In this document: positions 1 to 8,935 of the stretch, piece after piece
Layout of the letters: every line of letters starts with the position of its first letter
Position numbering within the stretch: position 1 is the first letter of the stretch
Position numbers and translations under genes: made by a program
Notes under the pieces: model-generated
Database searches by the model: none
Told to the model about the DNA's origin: nothing
What the model saw: the letters and a program-made list of their open reading frames with translations, nothing else
Source of the DNA: CAZUHB01 sp964620445
GTDB lineage: Bacteria > Planctomycetota > B15-G4 > CAYZWU01
Length of the DNA stretch: 64,000 nt
Assembly: GCA_964620445.1 (NCBI GenBank)
Contig: CAZUHB010000023.1
Span: 26,433 to 90,432 of the forward strand
Direction: 5' to 3'

Positions 1-2
1 TC

Positions 3-659
3 ATTCTCCTCCTGCCGCGATGGAGGGAGAGATCCGGCCTGCCGACCCTCTTCGTGCTCGTCTGCATGGGCACGCTGGTCGTCTTTTTCGTGACGTCGCG
101 ATACCGGATCGTGGCCGTGCCCTTCATGCTGGTTCAGGCATCCCACGCGGTCTGGTGGTGCATCGATCGCGCCAGATCGGGTCGATGGAAGTCGGTGGCT
201 TTCGCCGTCGCTCTCTGCGCCGTCTGCGCCATTCTGTCGAACAGCGCCTTTTTCGGAACCGAGGGTCATGCCGAGAGCGACCTCGCCTACGCGCACTATT
301 CCGAGGGGACCCTCCTGCTGCGCCGGGGCGAGAACGAGGGCGCGGTGCGGGCTTTCGAGGAGGCGATCCGGCTCGACGACAAGATCCCTTACGTCTACGG
401 AAATCTCGGCATCGCCCTGGGGAATCTCGGACGTCACGAGGAGGCGGTCGAGGTTCTCGAAACCCTCTGCGGCCGCTGGCCGGGGAACGCAATGGCCTAC
501 TACAATCTGGCGCGCGAATACCATGCGCTTGCCGCCCGATCGGCGGCGCGCCGAACGGAATTCCTGGCCAAGGCGACGCGCGCGCTGCACGCCTGCCTGC
601 GCATCGAACCGGATCATCGGGACGCCCGCGCCCTGCTAGCCACCTGTGTAGCCGAGTGA
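3..659 (+). CDS. C-terminal part of a membrane protein with TPR repeats (5' truncated)
   Basis: The reading frame is open to the left edge of the window, so the start lies outside it. What remains begins with hydrophobic segments and the stretch TSRYRIVAVPFM, followed by a further membrane segment. This pattern resembles the end of the membrane half of GT39/O-mannosyltransferase-like proteins. After it come about two to three tetratricopeptide repeats, with alternating A-Y-x-N-L-G and A-x-x-x-F-E-x-A-I-R-L-D signatures. TPRs normally mediate protein contacts. The 3' end overlaps the convergent sulfatase-like gene by 24 bases. A GTG at 54 could be an internal start, but the open upstream frame and its hydrophobic composition favour truncation. 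Exact function is unknown. Confidence 0.7.
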   Translation: MLLLPRWRERSGLPTLFVLVCMGTLVVFFVTSRYRIVAVPFMLVQASHAVWWCIDRARSGRWKSVAFAVALCAVCAILSNSAFFGTEGHAESDLAYAHYSEGTLLLRRGENEGAVRAFEEAIRLDDKIPYVYGNLGIALGNLGRHEEAVEVLETLCGRWPGNAMAYYNLAREYHALAARSAARRTEFLAKATRALHACLRIEPDHRDARALLATCVAE

Positions 660-2030
660 TTCGAGCGCTTCTCTTTCGGCGGGCGTGAGCTCGAGGGGCG
701 GCGCCGAGTCCTGCATCGGCACCGACTTGGCCGCCTCCGCCTCGAGAATCTCGAGCATGCGGCCCGCCACGTCCGGCTTCGACCGGGCGAGGTTGGTCCT
801 TTCGGCGGGGTCGCTTTCGAGGTCGAACAGCAACAATGATTCGGGTGTGCGCGATGATGCGATCAGCTTCCACGAGCCCACGATCACCGACCTGATCGGG
901 TCGCGCGCCGCTACGAAATTCGTCTCCGAGTAGATCGGCCTCTTCGGCGGGAGAGGGCCGCCGCCGAACAGATTGCGGCCGCGGAACGCGGATCGGTCCC
1001 AATCCTCCCCGTCGACGAGAGCCGCGATCGTTGGAAAGATGTCGAGGTGGCACGCCCTGTCTTCGCGCCGGCCCGCGGTGACATGGCTGTAGACGATCAG
1101 CGGGACGTGAATCAGCTCGCCGAAAAGGTCCTGCTCGTGGGAAAACCAGAACCGGTGTTCGCCCATCGACTCGCCGTGGTCGGCACTGAAGATGATCACC
1201 GTGTTTCGTAGGCCGCCCAGCTTCATGAGAAGGCGCACGAGCTTGCCGAACTGCTCGTCGAAAAAGAGGATCTCCCCGTCGTAGCAGGCGCGGTAGAAGG
1301 CGATCTCTCTCCTGTTGCCCAGATTCTGGTAGGCGGGGATCCCGCCCTCGCCCCAGTTCGTCTTCAGAATCGGAAGGCTCTGATTATCGGCCGCGTAGTT
1401 TTCGATAGCGGGCGCATATCCCTCGGGCGGCGTGTAGGGGCCGTGGGGGTCCTGGTAATGGACCCAGAGGAAAAAGGGTCTTTTCTCCCAGCCCTCTCTC
1501 TCCAGCCAGCGGAGCGCCGCGCCGGTCGTTTTTTCGGCGGTGCGCTCCGGGAGGCCGGAGCGATTCCGTTCGCGGTCGGTCATCCGCGCGTCGTAGTGAT
1601 CGAATCCCCGGTCGAATCCCATCCGGGGCCGGAGATTGAAATTGGAGACGAACGCCGCACACTCGTACCCCCGCCGTTTCAGGAATGCGGCGATCGTGTC
1701 GGGCGCCTCGATCAGGGGCTGGGTGTTATTGAACACGCCCGCCTCGGAAGGGTAGCGGCTCGTCATCACGCTGGCCAGGGCCGGCGCCGTGGACGAGGCC
1801 TGAGCCACGCAGTTCTCGAAAACCACGCTCCTCGCGGCGAGCGAGTCGAGCGCGGGCGATGTGCGCACCGGGCAACCATAGCAGCCCAACCTGTCGGCGC
1901 GCAGTGTGTCCACCGTCACGAGCACGATGCTGGGTAGGTCTTCCCGATCGGCGCAGGCGGGCAGAATCGAAACCGCCGCCATGAGAAGCGCCGCCAGGCG
2001 GAAACCGTTCGTGGCGGTGGAACGATTCAT
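636..2030 (-). CDS. Alkaline-phosphatase-superfamily (sulfatase-like) lipoprotein
   Basis: About 464 residues. The start is ATG at 2030 because GGAGGA lies just upstream and the longer form adds only an Arg-rich run. The N-terminus is a lipoprotein signal (ALLMAAVSILPAC), so the protein is probably anchored to a membrane. The fold signature is clear: IVLVTVDTLRADRLGCYG supplies the first metal aspartate and FSADHGE the later metal residues. The C-terminus ends ESLGYTGG, a common tail in this group. At the nucleophile position it has Ser/Thr (ASSTAPALAS) rather than the C-x-[PA]-x-R formylglycine motif, so it is probably not a classical sulfatase; a phospho- or phosphonate-ester hydrolase or transferase fits better (inference). 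Its start overlaps the upstream glycosyltransferase stop as ATGA, implying translational coupling. Confidence 0.85.
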   Translation of the reverse strand: MNRSTATNGFRLAALLMAAVSILPACADREDLPSIVLVTVDTLRADRLGCYGCPVRTSPALDSLAARSVVFENCVAQASSTAPALASVMTSRYPSEAGVFNNTQPLIEAPDTIAAFLKRRGYECAAFVSNFNLRPRMGFDRGFDHYDARMTDRERNRSGLPERTAEKTTGAALRWLEREGWEKRPFFLWVHYQDPHGPYTPPEGYAPAIENYAADNQSLPILKTNWGEGGIPAYQNLGNRREIAFYRACYDGEILFFDEQFGKLVRLLMKLGGLRNTVIIFSADHGESMGEHRFWFSHEQDLFGELIHVPLIVYSHVTAGRREDRACHLDIFPTIAALVDGEDWDRSAFRGRNLFGGGPLPPKRPIYSETNFVAARDPIRSVIVGSWKLIASSRTPESLLLFDLESDPAERTNLARSKPDVAGRMLEILEAEAAKSVPMQDSAPPLELTPAEREALESLGYTGG

Positions 2031-3709
2031 CGTCCTCCTCCGCCCGGTCTGGCAGGCGCGATGGAGCATCGTACGAGGGAGATGTTGCCGTCGTAACCCT
2101 TCTCACGGTTCTCGAGAGGCACAACCTGCGCGCGCCTGCGGTGTTGACTCACGAAAAATTTGATCGCCTCGCCGAAGCCGGGCCACTGGCGGCCGAGCAT
2201 CCAGAAGGGCTCCCTCTGCCCGGCCATGGCCTTGCGCCAGATCTGCTGATGCCTCCGGTTGAAAGGATCGGCCGGCAGGATGTGGACGTTCAGATCCCGC
2301 TCCAGGTAGAAATCCGTGAGCGGTCCCGCCAGGTATTCGTTCAAGAGCGGATTCTTCACGAACTCGGTCCGGTTCGATTCCACGTAGCCCGTAAAGATGA
2401 AGATCGTTTCCCCGTCGCGCGCGTGGCGGTTCAGGTCGAGAATCGCACTGCGCCAGTCCTCGAGAGGTTCAGGATGAAAGAGGCGGGCACCCAGACCCTG
2501 CTCGATCCCGCCGGCCCAGTCCCTGGCAAAGGGCAACTCGAACCGACTCTGGCCGGTCGTCACGGGGACCCGGGCGAGGATCAGTACGAGCACGCCGAAA
2601 GCGAGCGGCGCGAGCCACGCTCTCGGCCGCCTTCCGCCCGCGAGCGCCACGATCCAGCCGATGACAAGGCTGGAGGGGATGGAGAGGAGGGCGAAGTAAC
2701 GGGTGCTCGAGAAAACCGAGACCTCGAGGAATTCGAATAGGAGCAGGGGCAGGCCGATGAAGAGGAGGAGCCAGGCCGCGATCAAGGTGATCGTCGAAGC
2801 CGGCGCGCGCTCGGGCGGTTGCGGTTCCTCTCTTTTCGATCTCTTTCCGTAGATTCCGCAGAGGGCGAATAAAAAGAGAACAGGCAAGATCAGGAGGAGC
2901 AGATCGGTGTCGAGATATGTTTCCAGGATGCTGGCAACGATAGCAAGCCGGTTCTGCGGTTTGAAGAAACTGAACGTTTCGTTCTCCTCGTAGAGGAGGA
3001 GCATGTCCCTGGCAAGGGGGATCAGGAGTACGCCGACCGCTGCCATCGCACACGCGAATTGAAGGAGCGGAGCGCGCCGTCTTTCGGCAATGAGGAGATG
3101 GATGGAATGAACGGCCAGCAAGGGCAAAGTGAGGATATGGGTCCACGCCATGAGAGCGCTTGTAAGAATGTAGACAAAGAGCGAGAGCCCGTCGCGCCTG
3201 TCGATCCAGCGGAAATAGCAGATCGTCGACAGAAGTGCGAACACGATCATCATGCTGTACGGCCTGGCCCAGACGCTGAACTCGACGGGCGATGCGGCCA
3301 CGGCGAGACAGACGGCCGCTGCCGCCCCCGCGCGCGGGCCGATGAGTCGGCGGCCGAGGATATGGATCGCGCCGATCGAACCGATGCCGCACAGGAGGGA
3401 CGGAAGCCGCAGGGCCCATTCCGATTTCCCGAAGAGATCGACGCTGAATCGGGCGGCGAGGTAGTAGAGCGGAAACTGTGTCATCTGGGCTCTGCACCGC
3501 TCCAGAACCGATCCGATACCTTCTCCCGAAGAGAGCCACCATGTCTGGAACTCGTCGAGCCAGAGTCCGCAAGACGCGGCCGTTCCCAGTCTCAAAATCG
3601 ATCCGATCGCCACGGCCGCCGCCAGGGTCAGGATCAGTCCCGGATATTCCGGCGAAGCGGAGGATTTTTCGACATCGGGATCGACGGACGGATTGGTGGA
3701 GATATTCAT
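2027..3709 (-). CDS. Membrane glycosyltransferase, GT39/ArnT-PMT-like
   Basis: 560 residues with roughly ten or more predicted hydrophobic helices. The first periplasmic loop holds the acidic motif GLWLDEFQTWW, and TQFPLYYL lies just after. This D-E arrangement is typical of GT-C enzymes (ArnT, PMT, DUF2029-like) that transfer a sugar from a polyprenyl-phosphate donor on the outer face of the inner membrane. The C-terminal ~130 residues after the last helix form a soluble domain. The gene overlaps the following phosphatase-fold lipoprotein by 4 bases, so the two are probably one operon that decorates or trims envelope glycans. Donor and acceptor cannot be told from sequence. Confidence 0.8.
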   Translation of the reverse strand: MNISTNPSVDPDVEKSSASPEYPGLILTLAAAVAIGSILRLGTAASCGLWLDEFQTWWLSSGEGIGSVLERCRAQMTQFPLYYLAARFSVDLFGKSEWALRLPSLLCGIGSIGAIHILGRRLIGPRAGAAAAVCLAVAASPVEFSVWARPYSMMIVFALLSTICYFRWIDRRDGLSLFVYILTSALMAWTHILTLPLLAVHSIHLLIAERRRAPLLQFACAMAAVGVLLIPLARDMLLLYEENETFSFFKPQNRLAIVASILETYLDTDLLLLILPVLFLFALCGIYGKRSKREEPQPPERAPASTITLIAAWLLLFIGLPLLLFEFLEVSVFSSTRYFALLSIPSSLVIGWIVALAGGRRPRAWLAPLAFGVLVLILARVPVTTGQSRFELPFARDWAGGIEQGLGARLFHPEPLEDWRSAILDLNRHARDGETIFIFTGYVESNRTEFVKNPLLNEYLAGPLTDFYLERDLNVHILPADPFNRRHQQIWRKAMAGQREPFWMLGRQWPGFGEAIKFFVSQHRRRAQVVPLENREKGYDGNISLVRCSIAPARPGGGGR

Positions 3710-3764
3710 GGTAGGAATAGGATACGATTCGGGGGAGGGGCTGACAACTAGTGGCTTTTGGCTG

Positions 3765-3914
3765 TCAGACTACTTCCATGGGATCGTTGGTGAGCAGATC
3801 GATGTATTCCACTTCCTCGGTGTAGAGGTCGGCATTGCAGCTGGGGCAGGTGACGGGGAACGAGCCGTCCTCTTCCCTTTTGCATTTGAGACCGCAATGG
3901 GGGCAGGTGCACAT
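3765..3914 (-). CDS. Small zinc-ribbon protein, 49 residues
   Basis: A short gene starting at ATG 3914 with AAGGAG seven bases upstream and ending in TGA at 3765. It reads MCTCPHCGLKCKRE, then an acidic linker, then VTCPSCNADLYTEE. Two C-P-x-C knuckles (C4/C7 and C23/C26) are spaced as in a single rubredoxin-like zinc ribbon. The rest is acidic. There is no other domain. It sits alone between the glycosyltransferase and the double kinase, with a gap on each side, so it may be its own transcript. Mini zinc ribbons of this type are often regulators or protein adaptors; no specific role can be assigned. Confidence 0.75.
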   Translation of the reverse strand: MCTCPHCGLKCKREEDGSFPVTCPSCNADLYTEEVEYIDLLTNDPMEVV

Positions 3915-4081
3915 GTCTATTCTCCTTGTCTCCTCGCGAACGGTAGAGTCGAAAATCCAGTGCTTTTTCGAAGCACCCGTTGATTCAATATCGACAAAGA
4001 AGTTCGCGATCTTGAGCCTCGGCTCGCGGATCGTCGAAATTCCTGTACCCGCTTCTTTCTAGTTGGTCTCGGGGATTGCGG

Positions 4082-5749
4082 TCACGGCGTGGAACCGTCC
4101 GGCGATCGACCTTGGCGGCGCCATCCGGACCACTTGGCCAGGGTGCGCGCCGCGATCGCGGTGCGCAGGGCGAGAGTTGCGGCGCTGTCGAGGTGCCGGG
4201 CGCGCGCGTAGATGTTCAGGAACCGGATCCGGTCGGCGGCCGAAACCGGTCCACGGGGGGGGAAGGATGCGTTGAGGCGCATCAGGTCGCGCGCCATGAT
4301 CTCCGGGCTGATATTGGCGGCGCTTCTCACGCCGTCGGGATCGACAAAAACCGGCGCCCCCCCCGAGTCGACCAGAATGTTCTGGGCTTTGAGGTCCCTG
4401 TTGGCGAGAAAGAGATTGTGCATCCGGGCCAGATTGTGCGCGAGGGAGCAGAGGGCGCGTTTTTTTTCGCGGGGTTCGGCGTTTTTCACGAAACCGTCCA
4501 GCCTGGGGAGCCCGGCAGCCTCTTCGAAAACGATCAGGGAGATCCCGCGCCAGGACCCGATCGGGTCGGAGAGGAAGAAAACAGGCCGCGGGGCGGGCAG
4601 CAGGCGTGTCCGCAGGCAATGCCCGGCGACCCACGCTCGGCGCGCCCTGCAGTGCCCGAGGAGCCGCTTGAGCGCGTTCACGAAGCCTGGCCTGCGATAG
4701 ATCTTGGCCACGAACCGTTCCCCCGCGAAGGGAAGAGAATAGACGCTCGACAGCCTGTCCTTCTTGAGGACCACTCCCTCTTCGAAGAGCGTGTCTTCCG
4801 GATCGGGACCCAGGAAATGTCCGAGATCGGCTGCCCGTCGCGTTTTCTCGCCCATTCCTTTTCGGCCGTGGATGCGCAGGAACATGAAAGCTTTGCCCTT
4901 CCTGAGCGGCCGCCGGTCGTGTTTTATCAGAAACTTCGCGAGCCGCTTCCAGGCGGCGGAATCGATCTTCTTGGCATCCGAGAGCGCCCTGTCCGGCCGG
5001 CCAAGCGTCTGGCGGTAGGCTTTGAAAAACCGCAACCGGTCGGTGCGGTTCGCGCAGACGAGAAAGGATCCGGCAAAAGGAATCAGGTCTGCCACGCGGG
5101 CGTCGAAAGTCAGCGGCGCCCGGCAGATCCGGGCGCTGTGAAAATCGATGAGGTTCAGTTCTCCATCGGGCGAGACGAGCAGGTTTGCCGCATGAAGGTC
5201 TGGATGACGGACACCGGCATCGTGCATGGCGCAGATCAGACGACCCGCGCGCCGCGCCAGATCGTGGCGCGGCGCCGGACCGGCCGCCTTGCCGAGGAGG
5301 ATATCCTCGAGGGTCACGGCGCCGGGTATCGCCCGGAGCACGACGACGGCGCGCTTCGCGGGCAAGCGCGTGCGGCCGGGTGTGCCCAGGGCGAGAGGTT
5401 CGGGGACTTTCACTCCCCGGCCGTGCAGAAAACGCAAGATGCGCCATTCGCGGGTCGCGGGATTGCCGAGGAACCACGAGCGGACAAGAGCGGCCGGACC
5501 GAGCAGGGTGTGTTCCTTGACGACGACGTCGCCCGTCGTGCCGAGTCGTGACGAAGACCGATCAGCGGAATCGAGCGCAATCTGACGCACCCTGCGCAGT
5601 TTTGACGATTTCAGATCGCGCGCGGCTCGGCCCGGTCGGTCGGGGCGCGAGAGGAGTCGGGAAAGCTCCCCGGGAAGGTCTTCGAGCCCGGGGCGCACCG
5701 TCCAGAGCAGACCGTCTTTTTCGGTCCGAATGTCGGGTTCATCCTCCAT
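4082..5749 (-). CDS. Double-headed WaaP/Kdo-kinase-like lipopolysaccharide kinase
   Basis: 555 residues from the ATG at 5749, chosen because AAGGAG precedes it at correct spacing. Two kinase-like lobes are fused. The first has catalytic-loop HPDLHAANLLVS at ~182-193 and metal-loop LIDFHS near 200. The second has NRDLKAQNILVD at ~450-461 and FVDPDG near 468. This is the WaaP/InaA/RIO-like pattern (H-x-D-L-x-x-x-N ... D-F/D-P-D), known to phosphorylate heptose or Kdo in LPS inner core. It is divergent from lptF-lptG, which export LPS, supporting a role in LPS core modification. Single-domain WaaP proteins are about 250-270 residues, so this is a tandem fusion. A second such fusion is at 21095-22927. 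Confidence 0.8.
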   Translation of the reverse strand: MEDEPDIRTEKDGLLWTVRPGLEDLPGELSRLLSRPDRPGRAARDLKSSKLRRVRQIALDSADRSSSRLGTTGDVVVKEHTLLGPAALVRSWFLGNPATREWRILRFLHGRGVKVPEPLALGTPGRTRLPAKRAVVVLRAIPGAVTLEDILLGKAAGPAPRHDLARRAGRLICAMHDAGVRHPDLHAANLLVSPDGELNLIDFHSARICRAPLTFDARVADLIPFAGSFLVCANRTDRLRFFKAYRQTLGRPDRALSDAKKIDSAAWKRLAKFLIKHDRRPLRKGKAFMFLRIHGRKGMGEKTRRAADLGHFLGPDPEDTLFEEGVVLKKDRLSSVYSLPFAGERFVAKIYRRPGFVNALKRLLGHCRARRAWVAGHCLRTRLLPAPRPVFFLSDPIGSWRGISLIVFEEAAGLPRLDGFVKNAEPREKKRALCSLAHNLARMHNLFLANRDLKAQNILVDSGGAPVFVDPDGVRSAANISPEIMARDLMRLNASFPPRGPVSAADRIRFLNIYARARHLDSAATLALRTAIAARTLAKWSGWRRQGRSPDGSTP

Positions 5750-5843
5750 GGAGCTCCTTCCAGGCTTGACTCTCTCCACGCCGTGGTTAGATTGGGCCAT
5801 ACTCTCGACCGTTCAATGAGGAGAAGACGAGACTGAGACAGCC

Positions 5844-6950
5844 ATGATATTGATACAGCGATACGTCTTTAAAGAGCTTTTCTATAACTTCGTCTTCTCC
5901 TTTGCCGTCATTTCCCTGGTGGTTCTTCTCGCCACCTTTCTTCAGGCGCTCTTCAAGCACCCCGAACTCGATCTCGGTATGGCGGTCTCGACGATACCGT
6001 TCATGTTGCTCGGGATCATGTCGATCGTGGTTCCCGCGGCCTCGCTCGTTGCCGTGGTGACCACCTATGGCCGTATGGCGGCCGACAACGAGGTTCTGGC
6101 GCTGCGCGCTTCGGGAGTCCATTTTTTCAGGATCGTCGTCCCCGGAGTCCTCTTCGGCATCCTCGTGTCGCTTCTTCTTCTCCTGGCCAACGATCGTTAC
6201 GTGCCAAGGGCGTCCCAGATGGTCAAGAGTCTCGGAAAGGACCAGGAGATCGCCCCGCTGCTCGACAACATTCTCAAGAAGGGCGGGAAATCGTTCGACA
6301 GGATCGAAGATTGGATTCTCACCTGGGAGAGCTGTGAGAAAACCTCGGAAAAGGGGGGGGACGGACGCGAGGGGGGGACGTGGCTTTTCAACAACTTCCG
6401 CGCCCGCCACTACGATGACGACAAGATCCTGCAGCAGGAGTTTCTCGCGGAGACGGCCACGGTGGAGACGGTGGGCCGGTCGGGACGGAAAATCCGGTTC
6501 CAGCTGCACAACTTTCAGGAAGTCGTGGGTGGGGGGATGCAGGCAGGCGACCTGAAGCTGCCGCCCTATGAGCTCCCGTCGAATTCATCGAAGGTCCGGC
6601 TCGAGCATCGCACCTTGTCGGCGCTTTTCGCCATGCTGGAAAAAACGCACCGGTCTTACAAGAACGTCAAGATCCTTACCGAGATCCATAGCCGGATCGC
6701 ACAGTCGCTCAGCCCCCTGATCATGATCTTTCTCGGATTGACCGTGGCTGTCATCTTCCGGTACCGTAATCGTATGGTGGCTTTCTTTCTTTCCCTTCTG
6801 ATCGCTATTTTCGTGTACTATCCCGTGATGCTCCTGGGAAAGACCTTTGCCGAGAACAAGGTCCTCCATCCGTCGCTCTGCATTTGGGCGGGGAATGTCA
6901 TCATGTTTCTCGGTGGAATCTGGCTCCTTGCAACGGTGTCGAAGAGATGA
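5844..6950 (+). CDS. lptF: LPS export permease LptF (YjgP/YjgQ family)
   Basis: 368 residues. Three membrane helices lie at the N-terminus (about 14-36, 50-75, 95-120), then a periplasmic beta-jellyroll domain of ~150 residues, then three helices at the C-terminus. This is the LptF/LptG architecture. It starts MILIQRYVFKELFYNF, typical for the family. With LptG and the ATPase LptB it extracts lipopolysaccharide from the inner membrane. The next gene is the paralog, overlapping by 4 bases, so they are translated together as partners. Which of the two is F and which G is assigned by order only. No lptB, lptC or lptA is present in the window. Confidence 0.88.
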   Translation: MILIQRYVFKELFYNFVFSFAVISLVVLLATFLQALFKHPELDLGMAVSTIPFMLLGIMSIVVPAASLVAVVTTYGRMAADNEVLALRASGVHFFRIVVPGVLFGILVSLLLLLANDRYVPRASQMVKSLGKDQEIAPLLDNILKKGGKSFDRIEDWILTWESCEKTSEKGGDGREGGTWLFNNFRARHYDDDKILQQEFLAETATVETVGRSGRKIRFQLHNFQEVVGGGMQAGDLKLPPYELPSNSSKVRLEHRTLSALFAMLEKTHRSYKNVKILTEIHSRIAQSLSPLIMIFLGLTVAVIFRYRNRMVAFFLSLLIAIFVYYPVMLLGKTFAENKVLHPSLCIWAGNVIMFLGGIWLLATVSKR

Positions 6951-8059
6951 GAATTTTTTCCAGGCTGGACCGATACGTGGCGGGGTATTTCATCACCTCC
7001 TACGTGGTCTGCTTCTTCTTTTTTCTTGGGATCTTCATCGTTCTCAATCTCGTCCCGAATGTGGACGACATCCTCGATAGCGCCAAGCCGGTTCACGACA
7101 GGGGGCAGTCGCTCTTCTGGCTCACCGTGCAGTATTATGCCTACAAGGTGCCCGAGATCTTTCTCCAGGTCGCCCCCTACCTGACGCTGATGGCGGCCAT
7201 GTTCACCATCACACGACTCCGCAAGACGAACGAGCTCATTCCGATGATCATGGCCGGTTTGAGCCTCTTCAGGATCCTTTTGCCCATATTCATTCTCGCC
7301 TTCGGGCTCTTGTCGGGGATGATCGTGATCCAGGAGTTCGCCGCGTCGTCGCTCGCGATCAAGCGGCTGCTCGTCGAGTCATTCCTCATCGACCACGAGG
7401 AACGTCTGATCAAAGAGAATGCGATCCTGACCGACACCGAGGGCCGGAGCATCGTGGTGAACCATTTCGATGTCAACGCCGGCGTGATCGGCAGCATCGA
7501 TATCTCCTATATCGAGATCCGCGATGGCAGGCAAGTCAACTGCCGCATCACGGGCCGCAACCTGCGCTGGCTGGGACCCGATATCGGCTGGAGCGTGGAA
7601 GACGGTTTGCTCGAGGAGGAAAATCTCGACTCCGGAGCAGACTCCGAAAGGAGGCGGGTGCCTCTCGCCAACCTGGAAAATCTCGACCTGACCCCCGAGG
7701 ATATCAGACTCTTTCTCATGTCGCCTTGCGACATGTCGCTGCGCCAGATCAAACGGCTCTACGCCATGAATCCAACCGATCTGGGGAAGAAGATCTTGTT
7801 GCATCATCACATCACCTTTCCGCTGACGAACGTCCTCCTCCTCCTCCTCGGACTTCCTTTCGTGTTGCGAAAGGAGCAGCACTCGAACTTCCTGGGGATC
7901 ACCATCGCGCTGGCGATCTGTCTTGGTTACTTCGCTCTCGACGTGATCATGCGCGACCTGGGCACCCAGGGGTACATGCCGCCGGTGCTGGCGGCCTGGT
8001 TTGCGGTCGTCTTCTGCGGATCGCTCGGGATTTGCATCTTCGATTCCATACGTACCTGA
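6947..8059 (+). CDS. lptG: LPS export permease LptG (YjgP/YjgQ family)
   Basis: 370 residues from ATG 6947, which overlaps the lptF stop as ATGA and so is the natural start. It begins MRIFSRLDRYVAGYFITSY, then has helices around 16-40, 60-85 and 95-120, a periplasmic jellyroll domain, and three C-terminal helices. The family forms the LptF-LptG heterodimer that passes LPS to the periplasmic bridge. The jellyroll carries a poorly conserved acidic stretch (DGLLEEENLDSGADSE). The gene is followed within 25 bases by a large palindromic repeat that may end or stabilise the transcript. Confidence 0.85.
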   Translation: MRIFSRLDRYVAGYFITSYVVCFFFFLGIFIVLNLVPNVDDILDSAKPVHDRGQSLFWLTVQYYAYKVPEIFLQVAPYLTLMAAMFTITRLRKTNELIPMIMAGLSLFRILLPIFILAFGLLSGMIVIQEFAASSLAIKRLLVESFLIDHEERLIKENAILTDTEGRSIVVNHFDVNAGVIGSIDISYIEIRDGRQVNCRITGRNLRWLGPDIGWSVEDGLLEEENLDSGADSERRRVPLANLENLDLTPEDIRLFLMSPCDMSLRQIKRLYAMNPTDLGKKILLHHHITFPLTNVLLLLLGLPFVLRKEQHSNFLGITIALAICLGYFALDVIMRDLGTQGYMPPVLAAWFAVVFCGSLGICIFDSIRT

Positions 8060-8082
8060 CGAAAGGCGAGATTCGCGGGGCG

Positions 8083-8229
8083 GCTTGCGTGGTGCGCGCG
8101 GGGACTTTCCCGGCCTCCGGGCATTTCGCATCCCTCCGGGCATTTCGCATCATTGGTGAGTGTTGACGCTGGCCTTTGCGCTGCGAAATGAAGTCGGCCG
8201 GGAAAAGTCCCCGCGCGCACCACGCAAGC
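8083..8229. repeat. Long palindromic intergenic repeat (about 147 bp)
   Basis: Left arm 8083-8115 (33 bases) and right arm 8196-8229 (34 bases) are reverse complements with only one inserted base. Between them is a motif copied twice in tandem, CCGGGCATTTCGCATC, and its partial complement GCGAAATGAAG next to the right arm. The inner edge of the right arm reads TGAAGTCGGCCGGGAAAAG, closely similar to the inner edge of the repeat at 15311-15429. It could fold into a very stable hairpin at the 3' end of the lptFG transcript. It has no coding potential. Confidence 0.85.
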
Positions 8230-8286
8230 CTCGAGCGAGATTCACCTTCTCGCGGGTCCTGTCACGGGCAAGAAGGTGGTGGGGGA

Positions 8287-8811
8287 TCAGGGGCCGAAGA
8301 TTTCTTCTCTGGCGTTGTTGAAGAATTCCACGTAGAGTTCGGATGCGTAGTCGGGGAAGGTCCAGGGCCAGGGGCGATAGCTCTTTTTCTGGAAGTAGAG
8401 GGTGATCTCGGCGTAGATCCCCTTTTGCAGGTAGATTCTGTGGCTGTGGTTCTTGGTGCTCGCCAGAACGAGCTTGGACAGGGTCAGGTAGCCGGGATCG
8501 AGGTTGATGGGGCGCTCGACGGGCCATGCCCCGCGCCCGGCGATCTCTGTCTCGAGGGAGTTGGTGCTCAGCTTGGTGCTGGCGAGATTCTCGCACCGAT
8601 AACCGGGATCGAAGAGGAAAAACTTCCGGAAGAGCCGGGGACCCATCGATTGCGCGTAATAACGGGTGAAATCGAAATCCCACGACGGGCTCTCGAGGAC
8701 GATCTCGCCAAAAGGAGCCAGCTCGGCCGGGCAGGATTCGAGCAGTTCCCGGTCCCCGCAAAGCACGCCGATCACGAGCGAGGCTTCTTCCGTTTCGAGC
8801 GGCTGTCCCAT
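8287..8811 (-). CDS. DUF4416 family protein
   Basis: 174 residues, the usual size for DUF4416. Recognisable features are an N-terminal VIGVLCGD, a central FDFTRYYAQSMGP, the stretch RPINLDPGYLTLSKLVLAS and the Tyr/Trp-rich end SYRPWPWTFPDYAS. The family is found mainly in Planctomycetota, Omnitrophota, Nitrospirota and deltaproteobacterial lineages. Its function is unknown; the LDPG-Y-x-T motif is its hallmark. Start ATG 8811 has GGGAGC upstream. It is a single gene, convergent with lptG, with a divergent promoter region shared with rpmB. Confidence 0.85.
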   Translation of the reverse strand: MGQPLETEEASLVIGVLCGDRELLESCPAELAPFGEIVLESPSWDFDFTRYYAQSMGPRLFRKFFLFDPGYRCENLASTKLSTNSLETEIAGRGAWPVERPINLDPGYLTLSKLVLASTKNHSHRIYLQKGIYAEITLYFQKKSYRPWPWTFPDYASELYVEFFNNAREEIFGP

Positions 8812-8935
8812 GGGTGGCTCCCTAAATCTCTAATTCAGAAATTATTACAGTCTCGTCTCTTTGCGGGCTCCTGGCCCGCGCCGGGAGGACTGCCGGGAAA
8901 ATAGCAGATTTTCAGGTATTCACGGCGAAAAATGC

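Noticed and set aside
5844..8059. lptF and lptG as one gene split by a frameshift
   Set aside because: Each is a complete family member with its own full set of helices and jellyroll; the 4-base overlap is normal coupling.
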